DNA of 64,000 nucleotides from Microbacterium sp. LWO14-1.2 (lineage in GTDB: Bacteria > Actinomycetota > Actinomycetes > Actinomycetales > Microbacteriaceae), in the NCBI RefSeq assembly GCF_038397715.1, contig NZ_CP151633.1, positions 2,170,001 through 2,234,000 of the forward strand. Reading direction: 5' to 3'. Shown here piece by piece: positions 54,746-63,411 of this stretch (within the stretch, counting starts at the first letter, position 1; each line of letters starts with the position of its first letter). A program made the translations under genes and the position numbers. The notes under the pieces were generated by a model, which worked only from the letters and a program-made list of their open reading frames with translations, did no database searches and had not been told where the DNA came from.

Positions 54746-57387
54746 CCCGCCGCGCCCGCAGCATCCCGCACACCTCGCAGGCGACCGCCTTCCCCCTCGG
54801 CGGCATCGGCACCGGGAACGTGTCGATCGGGGCTCGAGGCGAGCTGCGCGACTGGGAGCTCGAGAACCTCCCCGACAAGGGACGCCGCAACCCGCACTCG
54901 TTCTTCGCGATCCATGCGGCACCCCAGGGCGGTCGGTCGGTCACCCGCGTGCTCGAGGCGCGGCTGACGGGTCGACACGACGCCGACGCGGGGTACCCGT
55001 TCGACCAGCTCGCCGGCCTGCCGCGCCTCGACGGAGCGACGCTGCACGGCGAGTACCCGGTCGTCGACGTCGACTTCACCGACACGACGCTCCCCGTCGA
55101 CGTCTCGCTGCACGCGTTCACCCCGCTCGTCCCCCTCGACGCCGACGAGTCCGGCATCCCCGCCGCCGTGCTGCGCTATCGCGTGACGAACCCCGGGCAG
55201 GTCCCCGTCGCCGTCACGGTCGTCGGCAGCGTCTCGCACACGGCCGGACGGGGGATGCCGGGGCCCGACGCTCCCTGGGGAATGCGCGGCACGCAGCGGG
55301 TGCGCTGGCGCGACGAGGAGGGGGTGCGCGGGCTCGACTTCGACATCGATCTCCCGGACGACGACCCCGGGTACGGCACGCTGAGCCTCACCACCGCCGA
55401 CGAGTCGACCACGGTGAAGCCCCAGTGGGTGACGAGCTACTGGCCCGACGGCGCCCGGCTGTTCTGGGACGACCTCGCCGACGACGGCCTGCTGCAGCCC
55501 GAACCGCGTCTCACGCTCGAAGACCGGCCGCGTGGGCTCTTCGCCGAGCTGGACGAGACCGGGGCGGCGGACTCCTCCGAGGCGGCCCCGCTGACCGAGG
55601 AGCAGATGCTCGCGAAGCTGCCGCGGCTGCGCACCGGCTCGCTCGGCATCGTGCACACCCTCGCTCCGGGAGAGAGCCGCGACTTCGAGTTCGTGCTCGC
55701 GTGGAGCTTCCCGAACCGCCGCAGCGGCTGGCACGGGCACATCGTGTTCGCCGACCCGGCGGACGGCATCATCCGCAACCACTACGCGACGCTCTGGCCC
55801 GACGCGTGGAGCGCCGCCGCGCACCTGCACACCGAGCTGCCAACCCTGGAGCGGACGACGGATGCCTTCGTCGAGGCGCTCTACGGCGGCAGCCTCGACC
55901 CCGTGCTGGCCGACGCGGTCGGCGCGAACATCGCCGCGGCCCGGTCGACGACGTGCTTCGTCGTCGAGTCGCCGCATCCCGATCTCGGAGAGGGGCCGGT
56001 GTTCGCGGCGTGGGAGGGGTCCTTCGATCACGGCGGATCCTGCGAGGGCACCAGCACCCACGTGTGGTCGTACGCGCAGACGGTGGCCTGGCTGTTCCCG
56101 TCGCTCGAGCGCAGCGCCCGCCGGGCCGAGTACCTGCTCGAGACCGATGACGCCGGCGCGCAGAAGTTCCGCGGCAACCGGGTGCTCGGCGGTCCGTCGT
56201 GGTTCATGGCCCCCGCGGTCGACGGCCAGCTCGGCACGCTGCTGCGCCTGCACCGCGAGTGGCGCTTCAGCGGTGATGACGACTTCCTGCGCGAAGTGTG
56301 GCCCGCAGCCGTCCGCACCCTCGACTATGCGGCGCGCGAGTGGGACCGCGACGGCGACGGTCTGCTCGACGGCGAGATGCACAACACGTACGACATCGAG
56401 TTCCACGGCACGGAGCCGCTCGCCAACGGCATCCATCTCGCCGCGCTCCGCGCGGGGGCGCGCATGGCCGCGCATCTCGGTGATCTCGATCGCGCCGAGG
56501 AGTGGACGCGCCGCGCCGACCACGTGGCCGCCGCCATGGACGAGGTGCTGTGGAACGGCGAGTACTACCGCCAGGTGATCGACGACGTCGATGCGCACCG
56601 CTACCAGTACGGCGACGGCGTGCTGTCGGACCAGCTGCTCGGACAGTTCCACGCGTTCGTCAACGGCCTCGGTCACATCCTCCCCGCCGCGCACATCGAC
56701 TCGGCGCTCGCCGCGATCGTCGCCCACAACCTCCGCGACGACCTCTCGGCGCAGGAGAGCACGCAGCGGGTGTACGCACTGAACGACGAAGGCGGACTGC
56801 TGCTCGCCTCCTGGCCCCGCGGCGGCCGGCCGACGATCCCGTTCGTGTACTCCGACGAGGTCTGGACCGGCATCGAGCACCAGGTCGCGGCATCGCTGCT
56901 GTACGCCGGGCGCTCCGACGACGCGCTGCGGATCGAACGGGCCGTCCGCGCGCGCTACGACGGCGTCGACCGCAACCCGTGGAACGAGATCGAGTGCGGC
57001 AACCACTATGCGCGGTCACTCGCGTCGTGGGCGCTGCTGCTCGGCGCGAGCGGTGCGCAGTGGGACGCCCCGACGAAGACGCTCTCGTTCGCGCCGGCGG
57101 GCGGCGGCTTCTTCACCGGCCTCTTCACGACCGGCACGGGCTGGGGGCGGGTCGCGATCGACGACGACTCCCTCACGCTCCACGTCGAGGGCGGACGGCT
57201 CGAGATCGCAGATCTCGCGCTGCGCGATCGCAGCGTCGCCGGCGCGATCCGGCTCGGCGAAGGGGAGACGCACCGCGTCGATCTCCGACCGCCCGGGACG
57301 AGCACGACCAGCACCACCACACCCACCACCAGCACCAGCGCCACCACCAGCACAAGCACCACCAGCACCACCGGAGAGGCACCATGA
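54742..57387 (+). CDS. GH116-family glycoside hydrolase, candidate exo-D-arabinofuranosidase
   Basis: An 881-residue GH116 (GBA2-like) protein without signal peptide. The N-terminal beta domain starts FPLGGIGTGNVSIGARGELR; the (alpha/alpha)6 domain carries GGSCEGTSTHVWSYAQTVAW, MHNTYDIEFHGTEPLANG and NPWNEIECGNHYARSLASW, which hold the family's catalytic acids. GH116 includes beta-glucosidases and, more recently, exo-beta-D-arabinofuranosidases acting on mycobacterial D-arabinan. Context favours the latter. The last 30 residues are an unusual Thr/Ser-only tail. It is coupled to the kinase and isomerase by ATGA overlaps. Confidence 0.85.
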   Translation: MTRRARSIPHTSQATAFPLGGIGTGNVSIGARGELRDWELENLPDKGRRNPHSFFAIHAAPQGGRSVTRVLEARLTGRHDADAGYPFDQLAGLPRLDGATLHGEYPVVDVDFTDTTLPVDVSLHAFTPLVPLDADESGIPAAVLRYRVTNPGQVPVAVTVVGSVSHTAGRGMPGPDAPWGMRGTQRVRWRDEEGVRGLDFDIDLPDDDPGYGTLSLTTADESTTVKPQWVTSYWPDGARLFWDDLADDGLLQPEPRLTLEDRPRGLFAELDETGAADSSEAAPLTEEQMLAKLPRLRTGSLGIVHTLAPGESRDFEFVLAWSFPNRRSGWHGHIVFADPADGIIRNHYATLWPDAWSAAAHLHTELPTLERTTDAFVEALYGGSLDPVLADAVGANIAAARSTTCFVVESPHPDLGEGPVFAAWEGSFDHGGSCEGTSTHVWSYAQTVAWLFPSLERSARRAEYLLETDDAGAQKFRGNRVLGGPSWFMAPAVDGQLGTLLRLHREWRFSGDDDFLREVWPAAVRTLDYAAREWDRDGDGLLDGEMHNTYDIEFHGTEPLANGIHLAALRAGARMAAHLGDLDRAEEWTRRADHVAAAMDEVLWNGEYYRQVIDDVDAHRYQYGDGVLSDQLLGQFHAFVNGLGHILPAAHIDSALAAIVAHNLRDDLSAQESTQRVYALNDEGGLLLASWPRGGRPTIPFVYSDEVWTGIEHQVAASLLYAGRSDDALRIERAVRARYDGVDRNPWNEIECGNHYARSLASWALLLGASGAQWDAPTKTLSFAPAGGGFFTGLFTTGTGWGRVAIDDDSLTLHVEGGRLEIADLALRDRSVAGAIRLGEGETHRVDLRPPGTSTTSTTTPTTSTSATTSTSTTSTTGEAP
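57297..57378 (+). repeat. ACC/AGC-rich microsatellite encoding a Thr/Ser tail
   Basis: Irregular repeats of ACCACCAGCACC-type units encode some 27 consecutive residues that are almost all Thr or Ser (with one Pro and one Ala) at the GH116 C-terminus. Such a tract may vary in length between strains. It resembles a linker without a following domain. Confidence 0.75.
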
Positions 57388-59018
57388 CCACCTACACCCT
57401 GCCGGCACCGGCATCCCGCCCGGCATCCGCCCCGAAGACCGCGTACCTGATCGCGTCAGGCGATCTGCGCGAGTCGGCCAACACGGCCGGCTGGCCGACC
57501 CAGGTCGAGCTGGAGGCCGGCGTCACCGGCGTGCTGAACGACCTGGGCTGGACCGTGATCCGCGCGAACGACGTCGACCCCGAGACCGGTCACGGCTTCA
57601 TCTCGAGTCAGCGCATGGGCCTCGAGGTGTTCAAGAACATCCCGGTCGACGCTCCGCTCATCGTCGCCGAGGCCGTGTGGCAGTACTCGCACCACGTGCT
57701 CGCCGGACTCCGCACGCATGAGGGTCCGATCCTCACCGTCGCGAACTTCGCGGGCGACTGGCCCGGCCTGGTCGGCCTGCTCGGCCTGAACGCGGGCCTG
57801 ACCAAGATGGACAAGCCGTACTCGTCGATCTGGTCGGTCGACTTCACCGACGACTGGTTCCGCGACGGCATCCGCGAATGGACCGAGACCGGCACCATCA
57901 CGCACGACGCCTCGCACGTGCGCGCGCTGCCCGAGCTGCCCGACAGTCCGGAGAAGCAGTTGGGTGAGGCGCTCGCGGCGGAACTGCTCGCGGAGAAGGC
58001 CATCATCGGCGTCTTCGACGAGGGCTGCATGGGCATGTACAACGCGATCTTCGACGACGAGCTGCTCAACAAGACGGGCATCTACAAGGAGCGTCTGTCG
58101 CAATCGGCGCTGTACGCCGAGATGCTCGAGGTCGCCGACTCCGAGGCCGATGCCGCCTACGACTGGCTCATCGAGCACGGCATGACGTTCCGGTACGGCG
58201 AGGACGCCGCGACCGAGCTCACCCGCGAGCAGGTGCAGTGGCAGCTCAAGATGTACATCGCCGCGCTGCGCATCGCCGACGATTTCGGGTTGGATGCCGT
58301 CGGCATCCAGTACCAGCAGGGGCTCAAGGATCTCGTGCCCGCCTCCGACCTCGCCGAGGGCATCCTCAACTCGACCGAGCGTCCGCCGGTCACCTCCCGC
58401 GACGGCTCGCGGGTGCTGCACGAGGGGCGCGCGTTCCCGCACTTCAACGAGGCCGACGAGGGTGTCGCGGTCGACGCGCTCGTGACCGACCGGGTGTGGC
58501 GCGCCATGGGGCTCGTGCCGGACAACACGCTGCACGACGTCCGCTGGGGCGAGGACTACGACGGCCGGTTCGTCTGGGTCTACGAGATCTCGGGTTCGGT
58601 GCCCGCCTCCCACCTCGGCGGGTGGCAGAACGCCGAGGGATGGCGGCAGGGCCACGTGTTCTTCCCCGCGGGCGGCGCCACGATCAACGGCGTCTCGAAG
58701 CCCGGCGAGGTCGTGCTGTCGCGGGTCTTCATCGCCGACGGCATCCTGCAGGCCGACATCTTCCGGGCCTCGGTCGTCGAGCTGCCCGAGGAGGAGACGC
58801 AGCGCCGCAAGAACGACACGAACCCGGAGTGGCCGATCGCGCACGTCGTGCTGCACGGCATCTCGCGCGATCAGTTCATGGCCCGCCACAAGGCCAACCA
58901 CGCGCAGACCGTCTACGCCCCCGACGCCGAGACCGCCGACAAGGCGCTCATCGCGAAGGCCGCGATGTTCGCCGGCATGGGCATCAAGGTCAACCTCGTG
59001 GGCGACGTGAACATCTGA
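57384..59018 (+). CDS. L-fucose isomerase-family enzyme, candidate D-arabinose isomerase
   Basis: A 544-residue Mn-dependent aldose-ketose isomerase of the FucI family. VFDEGCMGMYNAIFDDELLN is the strongest landmark and contains a metal-ligand Glu region; AFPHFNEADEGVAVD and the C-terminal HANHAQ-like segment (KANHAQTVYAP) agree. FucI enzymes convert L-fucose to L-fuculose and D-arabinose to D-ribulose. With D-arabinan hydrolases and a ribulokinase-type gene upstream, the D-arabinose reaction is indicated. Start by ATGA overlap with GH116. A textbook terminator follows the stop. Confidence 0.9.
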   Translation: MTTYTLPAPASRPASAPKTAYLIASGDLRESANTAGWPTQVELEAGVTGVLNDLGWTVIRANDVDPETGHGFISSQRMGLEVFKNIPVDAPLIVAEAVWQYSHHVLAGLRTHEGPILTVANFAGDWPGLVGLLGLNAGLTKMDKPYSSIWSVDFTDDWFRDGIREWTETGTITHDASHVRALPELPDSPEKQLGEALAAELLAEKAIIGVFDEGCMGMYNAIFDDELLNKTGIYKERLSQSALYAEMLEVADSEADAAYDWLIEHGMTFRYGEDAATELTREQVQWQLKMYIAALRIADDFGLDAVGIQYQQGLKDLVPASDLAEGILNSTERPPVTSRDGSRVLHEGRAFPHFNEADEGVAVDALVTDRVWRAMGLVPDNTLHDVRWGEDYDGRFVWVYEISGSVPASHLGGWQNAEGWRQGHVFFPAGGATINGVSKPGEVVLSRVFIADGILQADIFRASVVELPEEETQRRKNDTNPEWPIAHVVLHGISRDQFMARHKANHAQTVYAPDAETADKALIAKAAMFAGMGIKVNLVGDVNI

Positions 59019-59047
59019 GCGGATCGCGACCGATCTGACGCCGGGGA

Positions 59048-59077
59048 GAGGGGCGGATGCTGCGGCATCCGCCCCTC
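59048..59077 (+). terminator. Intrinsic terminator of the kinase-GH116-isomerase operon
   Basis: GAGGGGCGGATGC (59048-59060) pairs with GCATCCGCCCCTC (59065-59077), a perfect 13-bp stem with loop TGCG, followed by TTT. The stem core is identical to that at 19765. Confidence 0.92.
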
Positions 59078-59098
59078 TTTGCTGTGTGCGCCGACCTC

Positions 59099-59127
59099 TT
59101 CCGAGCGCTTCACTTAAGCGATATAGT
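59099..59127 (+). promoter_or_regulatory. Promoter region of the GH18 gene
   Basis: A -10 TATAGT (59122-59127) lies 62 bases before the GH18 start, with a poor -35 (TTCCGA) 17 bases upstream. The inverted repeat CGCTT-N4-TAAGCG (59106-59120) fills the spacer and may be an operator distinct from the GAAATCGATTTC type. Confidence 0.55.
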
Positions 59128-59189
59128 CATCGGCACGCCGCATCGACGCGGCGCGAGATCGACAACGACGCCGAAGGAGAAGCTCCACC

Positions 59190-60116
59190 ATGAGTCAGCC
59201 GAACCCCCGTCATTCCCTGATCCGGCGATGCCTGGCGGCATCCGCTGCGCTCGCCATCGCCGCCGTGGGAGGCGTCGCCGCCTCGTCGGCCGCGGCAGAC
59301 GAGGCGCCCGACACCGACGCGAAGCTCGCCGTCTATGTCGAAGTGAACTCGAACGATTTAGCGAACGTCGCCGACTACCGGCTCTCCGATTCCGGGGCCC
59401 CGGCGGTCGACCTGGCGATGATCTTCGCCGCGAACATCAACTACGACGGCGAGAAGGCGTACCTGCACTTCAACGAGCGCGTTACCGAGACGCTGCAGGA
59501 TGCCGAGAACCAGATCCGTCCGCTGCAGGCCCAGGGCACCAAGGTGCTGCTGTCGGTGCTCGGCAACCACCAGGGCGCCGGCTTCGCGAACTTCTCGACG
59601 TACGCCGAGGCCGACGCGTTCGCCGCCCAGCTCGCCGACGCCGTGACGACCTACGGACTCGACGGCATCGACTTCGACGACGAGTGGAGCCAGTACGGCG
59701 CGAACGGCACGCCCCAGCCCAACGCGCAGTCGTTCGGATGGGTGGCGTCGGCTCTGCGCGACCGTCTCGGCCCCGACAAGCTCATCACGCTGTACGCGAT
59801 CGGACCGTCGTACACCACGACCGACTTCGGCGCCTTCGACGTGAGCGCCACTCTCGACTACGCCTGGAATCCGTACTACCCGACCTACGACGCCCCCACG
59901 GTCCCCGGGCTCGACGACAGGTCGCGCATCGGCGCCGCGGCGATCGACCTCTCGAACACGAGCGCGGCGACCGCAGCGGACTTCGCGCAGCGCACGGCCG
60001 CCGACGGCTACGGCGTCTACGTCGCGTACAACCTCACCGCGACGAACCAGTCGTCGCTGATCTCGGGCATCACCGAGGCGATCAAGGGCGAGGCGACGGT
60101 CTACTCCCCGCAGTGA
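59190..60116 (+). CDS. Secreted GH18 endo-beta-N-acetylglucosaminidase (Endo H-like)
   Basis: A 308-residue exported protein with a signal peptide ending near residue 36 (ASSAAADEAP). A single GH18 barrel carries the catalytic motif DGIDFDDE at residues 158-165 with Glu165 as acid, in the context YGLDGIDFDDEWSQYG typical of Endo H. Such enzymes cut the chitobiose core of high-mannose N-glycans, releasing the glycan from protein. The convergent GH92 alpha-mannosidase could degrade the released glycan. Confidence 0.88.
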   Translation: MSQPNPRHSLIRRCLAASAALAIAAVGGVAASSAAADEAPDTDAKLAVYVEVNSNDLANVADYRLSDSGAPAVDLAMIFAANINYDGEKAYLHFNERVTETLQDAENQIRPLQAQGTKVLLSVLGNHQGAGFANFSTYAEADAFAAQLADAVTTYGLDGIDFDDEWSQYGANGTPQPNAQSFGWVASALRDRLGPDKLITLYAIGPSYTTTDFGAFDVSATLDYAWNPYYPTYDAPTVPGLDDRSRIGAAAIDLSNTSAATAADFAQRTAADGYGVYVAYNLTATNQSSLISGITEAIKGEATVYSPQ

Positions 60117-60132
60117 GCGGGAATCGGGGCCG

Positions 60133-63100
60133 TCAGCCCAGATCGAAGAGCTCGAGCTGACGCACGGTGACCTCGGCCTCCGCCCGCACGCGGAGCGCCG
60201 AGGTCGCGGTGCGTCCGGCGAGGGTGAACGGCGTGGTGCGATCCGCGGGAAGCTCGATCTCGGCGGTGACGGCGATCCGCTCCCAGCCCTTCGATGTCTC
60301 CGACTCCCACACGAGCGCGGTCGAGGACGCCGCCGTCACCGTCGTCACCGAGACGTCGCTGACCGCCCGCGCCTCGGCGAACCGCCAGCCGATCCACTCG
60401 CCCTGCCGCAGGACGACGCCGTCGGCGCCGGCCGCATCCCCGTCGTCGAACGCGCGCTCCGCGTGCCGGACGCCCTCCGAGGCGATCGGCGAGCCGTCGG
60501 TCGCCGTGAGGTCGGGACGCCAGGGCACGGCATCCGTGTCAGGGACTCCGCCGAGCCAGTCCTGCGGGTCGTCGCCGAACACGAGATCGAGCACGAGGTC
60601 GTCGGACGCACATCCGACCAGGGCGTCGACGGGCAGCTCGGCCGTCGCGAGCGAGACGCCGTTCAGCCGTGCCTCGTGCAGCACGTGCGCATTCGGCGTG
60701 CTGCGGCGCGACCGGATACGCAGGGACGACCCGTTCCCGCGGTCGACGCGGACATCGTCGAGCAGGGGCGAGCCGATGCGCAGCATCCCCGAGGCGAGTT
60801 CGAGCGGATAGAGCCCGAGTGCGGCCCACAGCCACCAGGCGCTCATCTCGCCGTTGTCCTCGTCGCCGGGGAAGCCCTGGCCGATGTGCGCGCCCGCGAA
60901 CAGGCGCCCGGCCAGCTCGTGCACGGTCTCGCCCGCGCGCCACGGCTGATCCGTGAACGCGTACATGAGCGGTATGTGGTGGGCTGGTTGATTGGATATC
61001 GCGCACATGCCGGCGCGCAGAGCGCGGGCTTCGCGCTGCTCGTGGATGACCGTGCCGTACGCGCCGGCGAACTGCTCGTCGGCGGTCTCCGGTTCGGCGA
61101 ACAGCGCATCGAGGTGCTGTCGGAGTCCGGCTCGGCCGCCGTAGAGGTCGGCCAGTCCGTCGCCGTCGTGCACCGCACCGACCGACATGCCCCACGCGTT
61201 CGTCTCGACGTTGTCGCCGCCCCACGTGCGCGGGTCGAAGGGTTCGGACGAGAACGATCCCCGGTCGTCGCGGCCGCGGAAGAACCCCGCCTCCCGGTCG
61301 AACAGCGAGCGGTACGACAGCGCACGGTTCGCGAAGTAGCGGGAGAAGGCGCGGTAGCGCGCGGCATCCGTCGTCGAGGTCGCCTCGTCGGACGCGAGCT
61401 GCGCGGCGAACCGGCCGAGGGCGGCGTCGCTGATCGCGTTCTCGATGCTCCAGCTCATACCCTCCGGTACTGCCGAGGAGATGTACCCCGTGAAGCGGCC
61501 GCGGTCGATGCCCTTTCGCCCGCGCCGTGCGTCGGGCCCCGGCTCGCAGGCGTTGCGCCACCCGCTCTCGAACGCCGCGCGCCGATCGAACTCGACGCCC
61601 CAGCGCGCGGCATCCGCGAAGATCTGGTCGCTCGACGTGCCCACCATGCTGTCGACGTACCCCGGTGCGCTCCACCGCGCCATCCAGCCGCCGCGGCGGT
61701 ACTGCGCGAGCTGCCCGTCGAGCAGGCGCCCCGCGAGCGCCGGATCGAGCAGCGCCAGGCCGGGCCACTCCGTGCGATACGTGTCCCAGTAGCCGTTGTT
61801 GACGACGAGTTCGCCCGCGACGACGGGCGCGCCCGTGCGCGTCTCGCCGAACGGCGTCCGCTCGGCGAAGACATCGGCGAACGCGGATGCCGGAGAGTGG
61901 GCCGACCCGGTGTCCTCGGCTGCGGTGTTCGGATACAGGTGCATGCGATGCAGGGCGGCGGCGATCCGCGCCCTGTCCTCCTCATCGGCGAGCGCACGAT
62001 ACGCCGCGTCGGACGCGGACAGCGATGGGATCGTGACGCGGCCGAGCAGCCGGTTCCAGGATGCCGCGGCGTCGGCGCGCAGCTCGTCGAACCCGGTCGC
62101 GGCGTCGAGTTCGAGAGCGAGGCTGCGCTCGGCCTGCTCGATCGACAGGAATGACACGGCCACCCGCACCTCGAGCGATCCGCGGCCGGCGACGAACCCG
62201 GCCACCCGTCCTCGTCCGGCGTCGGAGAGCGGGCCCCGTTCGGCGCAGCCGCCTCCGACCACCCGCCCGGCGAAGTAGCAGCGCGGGGCATTGCCCCAGT
62301 CCTCGGACCCCTCGGGGATCCAGCCCGCGAAACCGTCGGCATCCGTCCAGCGGAGCTCTCCCTCGTCCGTGAGCTGGTCGATCACGAAGCCCACGCGCTC
62401 GTCGTCGTCGCCGCGCACACGGAACGCCGCGCCGTGCCCGGTCGCCGTGAGCTCCGCGCGGATCAGGCCGCCGTGCCCGTCGTCGAGCGCCGCCGCGTAC
62501 TCGTGCGGCCGTGCGCGCTCCGACCCCGGGACGATCCAGCGCCGGCGGGCGCCGCGCTCCGATGCCGCGGTCCCCGCGAACGGCATGAGCTGGAGCACCG
62601 AGCGGTCGCCGATCCACGGGCTCGGCTGATGCGAGAACTGCAACGCCTCCAGCCGGCGGCCCTGCGGATCGTCGTGCACGGACGGGCGGTACGGCCAGTT
62701 CGCGTCGGCGGCGTCGGTAGCCGGGGTCACGAACGCGAAGCCGTGCGGGCGTGCCACCGCGGGAATGGTGTTGCCGCGCGAGAACCGCGCACCCGAGTGC
62801 GTTCCGCGACGCGTGTCGACCCGCTCCACGGGAGCGAGGTCGGATGCCGCGGCGCTCCGCTGCTCGACCAGCACCTGCACGAACCCGCTCACCCTGGCGG
62901 GGAGGCCGGCGGCATCGGCCAGCGATCCCGCGCCGAGCACGACCTCGACCGCCCCGCGACGCCCGGCGAGCGGCGCGAGCGAGACGGTGTCGGCGTTCCA
63001 CTGCTCCGGCATGCTCCAGCGTGCCGCGAACTGCGCGTCCGCCGTGATCGCGAAACCGTAGCGGTCGCGGACGGCCGGGTCGTCGCCGAGGCGTGTGACG

Positions 63101-63411
63101 TCGCCGAGCCCGTTGCCGTTCCCGTCGCCGTCATCGTTGCCGTCGCCGTCATCGACGCGCACGTCGACCGATACGGCGAGCGCGGCGTGCGGCGCGAGCG
63201 CGGCATCCGCGCTGTCGGCGTAGAAGGCCCAGTGCAGCACGGTGTCCGGTGTGATCTCGATCGGGCCCAGGTCCGGCACGTCGACGCGCTGCGGGCCCGC
63301 GGCCGGATCGACGTCGAACGCGAACACCGGCGCCGCGAGGACGCCGGAGCGCGGGCGCGACGACGGCGGGTCCGCCGGGCCGTCCGCGGGGGTGAGCCGC
63401 GGCGCGGTCAC
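60133..63411 (-). CDS. GH92 alpha-mannosidase (cytoplasmic)
   Basis: A 1,092-residue GH92 enzyme. Ca-dependent exo-alpha-mannosidases of this family mostly cut alpha-1,2 links. Landmarks are VVNNGYWDTYRTEWPGLALL, TWGGDNVETNAWGMSVGA, and near residue 850 the signature GDEDNGEMSAWWLWAALGLYP containing the catalytic Glu. The C-terminal region (about 960-1092) looks like an added beta-sandwich. No signal peptide: the GTG at 63411 overlaps the permease stop (GTGA), so mannosides are probably imported first. An Asp/Gly/Asn-rich tract near residues 88-99 (DGDGNDDGDGNGNG) interrupts the N-terminal domain. Confidence 0.9.
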   Translation of the reverse strand: MTAPRLTPADGPADPPSSRPRSGVLAAPVFAFDVDPAAGPQRVDVPDLGPIEITPDTVLHWAFYADSADAALAPHAALAVSVDVRVDDGDGNDDGDGNGNGLGDVTRLGDDPAVRDRYGFAITADAQFAARWSMPEQWNADTVSLAPLAGRRGAVEVVLGAGSLADAAGLPARVSGFVQVLVEQRSAAASDLAPVERVDTRRGTHSGARFSRGNTIPAVARPHGFAFVTPATDAADANWPYRPSVHDDPQGRRLEALQFSHQPSPWIGDRSVLQLMPFAGTAASERGARRRWIVPGSERARPHEYAAALDDGHGGLIRAELTATGHGAAFRVRGDDDERVGFVIDQLTDEGELRWTDADGFAGWIPEGSEDWGNAPRCYFAGRVVGGGCAERGPLSDAGRGRVAGFVAGRGSLEVRVAVSFLSIEQAERSLALELDAATGFDELRADAAASWNRLLGRVTIPSLSASDAAYRALADEEDRARIAAALHRMHLYPNTAAEDTGSAHSPASAFADVFAERTPFGETRTGAPVVAGELVVNNGYWDTYRTEWPGLALLDPALAGRLLDGQLAQYRRGGWMARWSAPGYVDSMVGTSSDQIFADAARWGVEFDRRAAFESGWRNACEPGPDARRGRKGIDRGRFTGYISSAVPEGMSWSIENAISDAALGRFAAQLASDEATSTTDAARYRAFSRYFANRALSYRSLFDREAGFFRGRDDRGSFSSEPFDPRTWGGDNVETNAWGMSVGAVHDGDGLADLYGGRAGLRQHLDALFAEPETADEQFAGAYGTVIHEQREARALRAGMCAISNQPAHHIPLMYAFTDQPWRAGETVHELAGRLFAGAHIGQGFPGDEDNGEMSAWWLWAALGLYPLELASGMLRIGSPLLDDVRVDRGNGSSLRIRSRRSTPNAHVLHEARLNGVSLATAELPVDALVGCASDDLVLDLVFGDDPQDWLGGVPDTDAVPWRPDLTATDGSPIASEGVRHAERAFDDGDAAGADGVVLRQGEWIGWRFAEARAVSDVSVTTVTAASSTALVWESETSKGWERIAVTAEIELPADRTTPFTLAGRTATSALRVRAEAEVTVRQLELFDLG

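Noticed and set aside
53060..54922. Minus-strand 620-codon open frame across the kinase gene
   Set aside because: The plus strand encodes a clear FGGY kinase with all motifs; the minus frame has no recognisable domain.
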